A DNA stretch of 43,868 nt from DASPKW01 sp038244055 (GTDB lineage: Bacteria; Planctomycetota; Phycisphaerae; Tepidisphaerales; Tepidisphaeraceae): positions 1 to 43,868 of the forward strand of contig JBBRTW010000005.1 in assembly GCA_038244055.1 (NCBI GenBank), written 5' to 3'. A model generated the notes under the pieces. It ran no database searches and was not told the DNA's origin. It was given only the letters and a program-made list of their open reading frames with translations. Below are positions 40,232-43,868 of this stretch, piece after piece. The position numbers were made by a program, and so were the translations under genes. How positions within the stretch are numbered: position 1 is the stretch's first letter; every line of letters begins with the position of its first letter.

Positions 40232-41827
40232 ATGGCGTCACTTTCCACTCCATCCACCCGCCGCCGTCCGGTCGCGGCAGTCGATCCGCCCCGGCCCGAT
40301 TTGCGGCTGGCGGCCATCGATGTCGGCTCCAATTCCCTCCACATGATCGTCGCCCAGATCGGCGTCGATGGCGCGGTGAGCACGCTCTGGCGCGCCAAGG
40401 AAATGGTCGGCCTGGGGCGGATGAGTTTCCCATCCCACCGCCTCTCGCGCGATGCGATGGAGCAGGCAATCCTGGCCTTGCGCCGATTTCAGGTCGAGGC
40501 CTACAACCGCCACTGCGAGAAGATCATCGCCGTCGCCACCAGCGCCGTGCGCGAGGCGACCAACGGCGGGGATTTCATCGAGCGCGCCCGCCGGGAACTG
40601 GGAATGAATATCCGCGTGGTCTCCGCGCGGGATGAGGCGCGGCTGATCTACCTGGGCGTGCGCCATGCCACCGATCTCAAGCACGGACCGCATTTCATCA
40701 TCGATATCGGCGGCGGCTCGGTGGAATTCATCGTGGCCGATGAGACCAAGCCGCTGATGCTGGAGAGCCGCAAGCTGGGCGCATCCCGCATGACGGCGCA
40801 GTACGTCAAATCCGATCCGATCGACGTAGGCGATCTGGAAAAGCTGCTCAAGCATTACGATGCGGAGCTGACGCCCATCGTGGCGGCCGTCCGCGAGCAT
40901 GCGCCGAAGAACGCCCTGGGCACCTCGGGCACCATCGAAAACCTCGCCGCCATGTGCGGCTCGGAATTCGGCCCGCAGGGCGAGCCGGCCATCCTCGAGG
41001 CCGACAAACTCAGCCGCCTGGTCGGCAAACTCATCGAAAGCCGCGCCAAGGACCGCGAGAAACTCACCGGCCTGGATGAGCAGCGCCGCGATCAGATCAT
41101 CTCCGGCGCGCTGCTGGTCAATGAACTCATGCGCCGGCTGGATCTCAAGAAAATCACGCTCTGCCGCTCAGCGCTGCGCGAAGGAATCCTGGTCGAGTAC
41201 ATCGCCCGCCATGTGCCTGATTTGGCCGTGCGGCGGCAGATTCCGGACCCGCGCCGGCGGTCGGTGCTGCAACTGGCCAAGCGCTGCAACTGGGAGCAAA
41301 CCCACTGCGAGCATGTCACCGCGCTCTGCCTGCAGTTCTTCGATCAGCTCACCACGCTGCACGGTCTTGGCCGGCGCGAGCGCGAACTCGTCGAGTTTGC
41401 CGCGCTCCTGCACGATATCGGCTGGCATATCGCCGGCAAGAAACACCATCAACATTCGATGTATTTGATTCTCCACGGCGATCTCAAGGGATTTTCCGAA
41501 GAGGAAATCCGCATCATCGCCAACATCGCCCGCTATCATCGTAAATCGCTCCCGGCCTCGGATCACGAGGAGTATCAGGCGCTGTCCACCAAGGCCCGGA
41601 AACCTGTCCGCGTCGGAGCATCGCTGTTGCGGATCGCGGATGGCCTGGACCGCAGCCATAACTGCGTCGTCGCGGGCGTGCGCTGCCGGGCGGCCAATGG
41701 CGAAGTGCGCGTCTTCCTCGATACGCGCGGCGATCCGGCCCTGGAAATCTGGGGCGCTAAACGCAAGAAGGATTTGTTTGAAGAAGTGTTCGACCGCAGA
41801 TTGACCCTTAAGCCGAGCAAGGGCTGA
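40232..41827 (+). CDS. Ppx/GppA-family phosphatase fused to an HD domain
   Basis: A 531-residue protein. Residues about 25-320 form the ASKHA-fold Ppx/GppA domain (AAIDVGSNSLHMIVAQ, ATSAVREATNG, IIDIGGGSVEFIV, LGTSGTIENLAAM). From about 335 there is an HD domain: His358/His361, the pair His394-Asp395 in LLHDIGW, His436 in ARYHRKS and ADGLD near 470. Members degrade inorganic polyphosphate from the ends or convert pppGpp to ppGpp; which applies cannot be told. A basic N-terminal tail (TRRRPVAA) precedes the domain. It is followed by the two thymidylate-kinase-like genes, which may share its transcript. Confidence 0.93.
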   Translation: MASLSTPSTRRRPVAAVDPPRPDLRLAAIDVGSNSLHMIVAQIGVDGAVSTLWRAKEMVGLGRMSFPSHRLSRDAMEQAILALRRFQVEAYNRHCEKIIAVATSAVREATNGGDFIERARRELGMNIRVVSARDEARLIYLGVRHATDLKHGPHFIIDIGGGSVEFIVADETKPLMLESRKLGASRMTAQYVKSDPIDVGDLEKLLKHYDAELTPIVAAVREHAPKNALGTSGTIENLAAMCGSEFGPQGEPAILEADKLSRLVGKLIESRAKDREKLTGLDEQRRDQIISGALLVNELMRRLDLKKITLCRSALREGILVEYIARHVPDLAVRRQIPDPRRRSVLQLAKRCNWEQTHCEHVTALCLQFFDQLTTLHGLGRRERELVEFAALLHDIGWHIAGKKHHQHSMYLILHGDLKGFSEEEIRIIANIARYHRKSLPASDHEEYQALSTKARKPVRVGASLLRIADGLDRSHNCVVAGVRCRAANGEVRVFLDTRGDPALEIWGAKRKKDLFEEVFDRRLTLKPSKG

Positions 41828-41867
41828 TCCCCGAACGACGCAGACATCGCACAGGACACCGCTCTCC

Positions 41868-42662
41868 ATGAACCTGCTCACACAACCCCATCCCTATCCC
41901 GGCAAGCTGATCATCGTCGAAGGAATCGACGGCTCGGGGAAATCCACCCAGCTTCAACTGGCCCTGCGCCATCTCGAATCGCAGGGCCTGCCGGTCTTTT
42001 TCACCGAATGGAACAGCGCCGATCTGGTCAAAAACGTCACTAAAAAGGGGAAGAAGAAAATGACCCTCACGCCCATGACCTTCTCGCTGCTGCACGCCAC
42101 AGACTTCGCCCATCGGCTGATCAACAACATCCTCCCGCCGCTCAAGGCCGGGATGATCGTCTGCGCCGACCGCTGGGTCTACACCGCCTTCGCGCGCGAT
42201 GTGGTGCGCGGCTGCGATCCAACCTGGGTGCGGCGGATGTATAATTTCGCGCCGCGGCCGGACTTGGCGATGTATTTCAATGTTCCCATCGATGTGAGTT
42301 GCTCGCGCATTCTCTCTGGGCGAGCCCAGCTCAAAGATTACGAGGCCGGGATGGATTTGCACCTGGCGACCGACAAGGTCTCCTCCTTCAAAATCTTCCA
42401 GAGCCGGATTTTGACCGAATACGAGAAAATCCGGCACGAATACGGCCTGGTCGAGATCGATGCCACCCAGTCCATCGGCCAGCAGCAGCAGACCGTGCGC
42501 GGGTTGGTCGATGACATGCTCAAAGATTACAACCACGATGCCATCACCCCCGTCGGCACGCGCCGCGCGGTCGCTTCTACGCCGATTCCATTGGGGGCGA
42601 CCGATGTGAATTCCATTTCGGAATTCGATGGAGATACGGAGATGGGGGATCAGGTATTGTGA
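41868..42662 (+). CDS. Thymidylate-kinase-like P-loop kinase, copy 1
   Basis: A 264-residue NMP-kinase fold protein. Walker A GIDGSGKST (19-27) is intact, the second motif ADRWVYTAFARD starts at Asp101-Arg102, and a distinctive YEAGMDL follows near 158. The fold resembles dTMP kinase, but the canonical REPGGT phosphate-binding block is replaced by TEWNSADLV (about 46-54), so dTMP may not be its substrate. The last about 40 residues are disordered-looking. It starts 40 bases after the Ppx/GppA-HD gene. It is paralogous to the gene at 42942. Annotation as tmk would be usual but is unproven. Confidence 0.8.
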   Translation: MNLLTQPHPYPGKLIIVEGIDGSGKSTQLQLALRHLESQGLPVFFTEWNSADLVKNVTKKGKKKMTLTPMTFSLLHATDFAHRLINNILPPLKAGMIVCADRWVYTAFARDVVRGCDPTWVRRMYNFAPRPDLAMYFNVPIDVSCSRILSGRAQLKDYEAGMDLHLATDKVSSFKIFQSRILTEYEKIRHEYGLVEIDATQSIGQQQQTVRGLVDDMLKDYNHDAITPVGTRRAVASTPIPLGATDVNSISEFDGDTEMGDQVL

Positions 42663-42700
42663 GACGTTGGATCGCGGTTGAGTGACGGCGACGTGATTGC

Positions 42701-42775
42701 CGTCATCATGAGTACCGTCATCTTGAGTGCCGTCATCATGAGTGCTGTCATCATGAGTGCTGTCATCCTGAGGGA
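42701..42775. repeat. 15-bp tandem repeat array, five units
   Basis: Units of the form CGTCATCATGAGTGC start at 42701, 42716, 42731, 42746 and 42761; the fifth (TGTCATCCTGAGGGA) is the beginning of the left arm of the adjacent palindrome. The units appear to be amplified copies of that element's end. Confidence 0.8.
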
Positions 42776-42886
42776 GTATAGACGACCGAAGGATCTGGCC
42801 GATGCGTCGTGGGTCGAACGCCGAAGTGAACGGACCAATACGTCGAATCCAGATTCTTCGGTCGCCTGAAGCTCCCTCAGAATGAC
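42762..42886. repeat. Long imperfect palindromic repeat element between the two kinase genes
   Basis: The left arm (42762-42798) and right arm (42849-42886) are complementary apart from a 6-7 base central difference and two single changes. Both contain the cores CTGAGGGAG and CGACCGAAG with an ATCTGG end, around a 50-base centre. Elements with this core are, to my knowledge, dispersed in several GC-rich phyla as non-coding palindromic repeats. It encodes no transposase. It may form a very strong hairpin in the transcript between the two kinase genes. Confidence 0.75.
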
Positions 42887-42941
42887 TCTCACGCAAGGAA
42901 CGACCTTCATTTGCCGACGAAATGGAAAAACAGGAACACCT

Positions 42942-43646
42942 ATGAATCGCTTTCGCTATTATCGCCATCACATGCCCTACTTCCCGCAGGAAGCCTGCAC
43001 GGGCAAGCTCATCGTCATCGAAGGCACCGATGGCACCGGCCGATCCACGCAGGGCGCCATGCTCAAGCAGTGGCTCGAGGTTCAGGGCTACGGCGTCATC
43101 GAGACCGGCTGGACCCGCTCCAAGCTGGTCGGCCAGTCCATCACCGATCTCAAGCAGGGGCACTCCCTCAACCGCCTGACCTACGCGCTGATGTACGCGA
43201 CGGACCTCGCCGACCGCCTCGAATACACGGTGATTCCCGCGCTCAAGTCGGGCTTCATCGTCTTGGCCGACCGTTACACTTACACCGCCATCGCCCGCGG
43301 GATCGTCCGCGGCGCTGATCCGGAATGGCTGCTCGATCTTTACGGTTTTGCGGTCGTCCCCGATCTGGTCTGCTATCTCCAGCTTGGCGTGAAGGAACTG
43401 ATCCCGCGGATTCTGGAAACAGGCAAGATGAATTACTGGGAATCGGGGATGGACATGAATTACGGCGATGATCTCTACGATTCCTTCGTGGCCTACCAGG
43501 GCGCGCTAATTCAGGAATTCGACCGCATGGCGGCCGAGCATGAGTTCGTCACGCTCGATGCCCGTCAGGAGTCGGGGGAAACGCAGCGGCAATTGCGGAA
43601 GGCCGTGGCGGCGTATCTGGAGACGGGGGGAGTGGAAATGGGGTGA
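42942..43646 (+). CDS. Thymidylate-kinase-like P-loop protein, copy 2, with altered Walker A
   Basis: A 234-residue paralogue of the preceding kinase-like protein, sharing DRYTYTAIARG (Asp110-Arg111), the ATDLADRLEYTVIPALKSG helix and WESGMDMNY. The Walker A reads GTDGTGRST, with Arg34 (codon CGA at 43041) in place of the lysine that contacts the nucleotide phosphates. The canonical EPGG block is also absent (ETGWTRSKLV). I start at MNRFRYYRHH, with AGGA six bases upstream; the frame open to 42882 runs into the palindrome. It could be a weakly active or inactive partner of copy 1, or a member of a conserved subfamily using arginine. Confidence 0.8.
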   Translation: MNRFRYYRHHMPYFPQEACTGKLIVIEGTDGTGRSTQGAMLKQWLEVQGYGVIETGWTRSKLVGQSITDLKQGHSLNRLTYALMYATDLADRLEYTVIPALKSGFIVLADRYTYTAIARGIVRGADPEWLLDLYGFAVVPDLVCYLQLGVKELIPRILETGKMNYWESGMDMNYGDDLYDSFVAYQGALIQEFDRMAAEHEFVTLDARQESGETQRQLRKAVAAYLETGGVEMG

Positions 43647-43653
43647 GGGCCGC

Positions 43654-43821
43654 TCATTGACGTTCATCACGGTCTTCGCGGATTAAGTTGATCGCGCTCT
43701 TCAGGCTATCCATTGCCTCTTCCTGGGTCAGACCTTGGCCATTGGCCCCGGGAACTTCACGGCAAGAGGCGATGTACCATTGTTCGTCTCGCTCGATGAT
43801 GGCGGTGAAATCCGTAGGCAT
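43654..43821 (-). CDS. HicB-family antitoxin-like protein
   Basis: A 55-residue protein with the HicB/UPF0150 fold pattern: FTAIIERDEQWYIASCREV, PGANGQGLTQEEAMDSLKSA, then a charged helix. GGAG six bases upstream supports the start at 43821; an in-frame ATG at 43842 is less likely. No HicA toxin gene fits in the remaining bases, and the downstream side is occupied by the convergent kinase gene. HicA may lie beyond the right edge, or this may be an orphan. It lacks an obvious C-terminal DNA-binding domain. Confidence 0.75.
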   Translation of the reverse strand: MPTDFTAIIERDEQWYIASCREVPGANGQGLTQEEAMDSLKSAINLIREDRDERQ

Positions 43822-43868
43822 TTTTGTCTCCGTTCGCGGCATGAACCCGATGAAACCTGTTTGACGCG

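Noticed and set aside
42701..42775. CRISPR array at the 15-bp repeats
   Set aside because: The units are contiguous without spacers and no cas gene is present; it is a plain tandem array.
41808..43163. A 451-residue minus-strand frame across the kinase pair
   Set aside because: Part of it is simply the translated 15-bp array (repeating DDSTHDD-type units) and the rest is antisense to conserved kinase motifs.

Overview
The window is GC-rich and densely coded. The gene content points to a Planctomycetota bacterium, probably of the Phycisphaerae type. The markers are an H-x9-DG prepilin-like protein, a LuxR-type regulator with a planctomycete-style C-terminal helix-turn-helix, creatininase and DUF6807/PmoA-like proteins, large HEAT-repeat lipoproteins, a Gram-negative envelope gene set (LpxL-type acyltransferase, RND pump, RseP, lipoprotein-type ABC exporter) and frequent lack of clear Shine-Dalgarno sites. 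The taxonomic call is inference from family content only.

Layout: 1-878 holds the tail of an incoming gene, a structured gene-poor stretch and a possible small hydrophilic protein that converges on a LuxR-type regulator across an 18-bp palindrome. 1877-4943 carries a lipid A-type acyltransferase, then a translationally coupled creatininase-like/DUF6807 pair behind a heptamer-repeat inverted structure. 5052-11854 is a TetR-led tripartite RND efflux operon (regulator, adaptor, pump, outer-membrane factor). 11920-14784 has a secreted TPR protein and a membrane-anchored sugar-type solute-binding protein. Two nucleoside-permease-like MFS genes lie on the minus strand (14804-17612). 17938-19477 is a three-gene cluster resembling the enterobacterial yqjD/yqjE stress-membrane genes, followed by a small secreted peptide.

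20134-26039 is a coupled tandem pair of very large HEAT-repeat lipoproteins that are paralogues of each other. It is followed by a stand-alone HD-domain protein related to the HD tail of the Ppx/GppA protein further along, and a GT4 glycosyltransferase. On the plus strand, 28504-37590 runs through a YqhD-like alcohol dehydrogenase, dxr (TTG start), rseP with several PDZ-like segments, an ABC ATPase, a double-FtsX permease and an AttH/CrtC lipocalin-like protein. The last four form an overlapping or tightly spaced operon. After a prepilin-like gene and tRNA-Leu(CAA) come dprA, a Ppx/GppA-HD fusion and two paralogous thymidylate-kinase-like genes. These two are separated by a long palindromic repeat element with its own 15-bp tandem array. 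A HicB-like antitoxin closes the window on the minus strand.

The most unusual signals are: (i) degenerate 7-bp tandem repeats scattered between genes and also inside dxr; (ii) the tandem thymidylate-kinase-like pair, in which the second copy has arginine in place of the Walker A lysine and both lack the usual EPGG motif, next to a Ppx/GppA-HD protein; (iii) the paired giant HEAT-repeat lipoproteins; (iv) the palindrome at 42762-42886 whose end motif appears to have been amplified into a tandem array. No CRISPR array, transposase, prophage or rRNA was seen.
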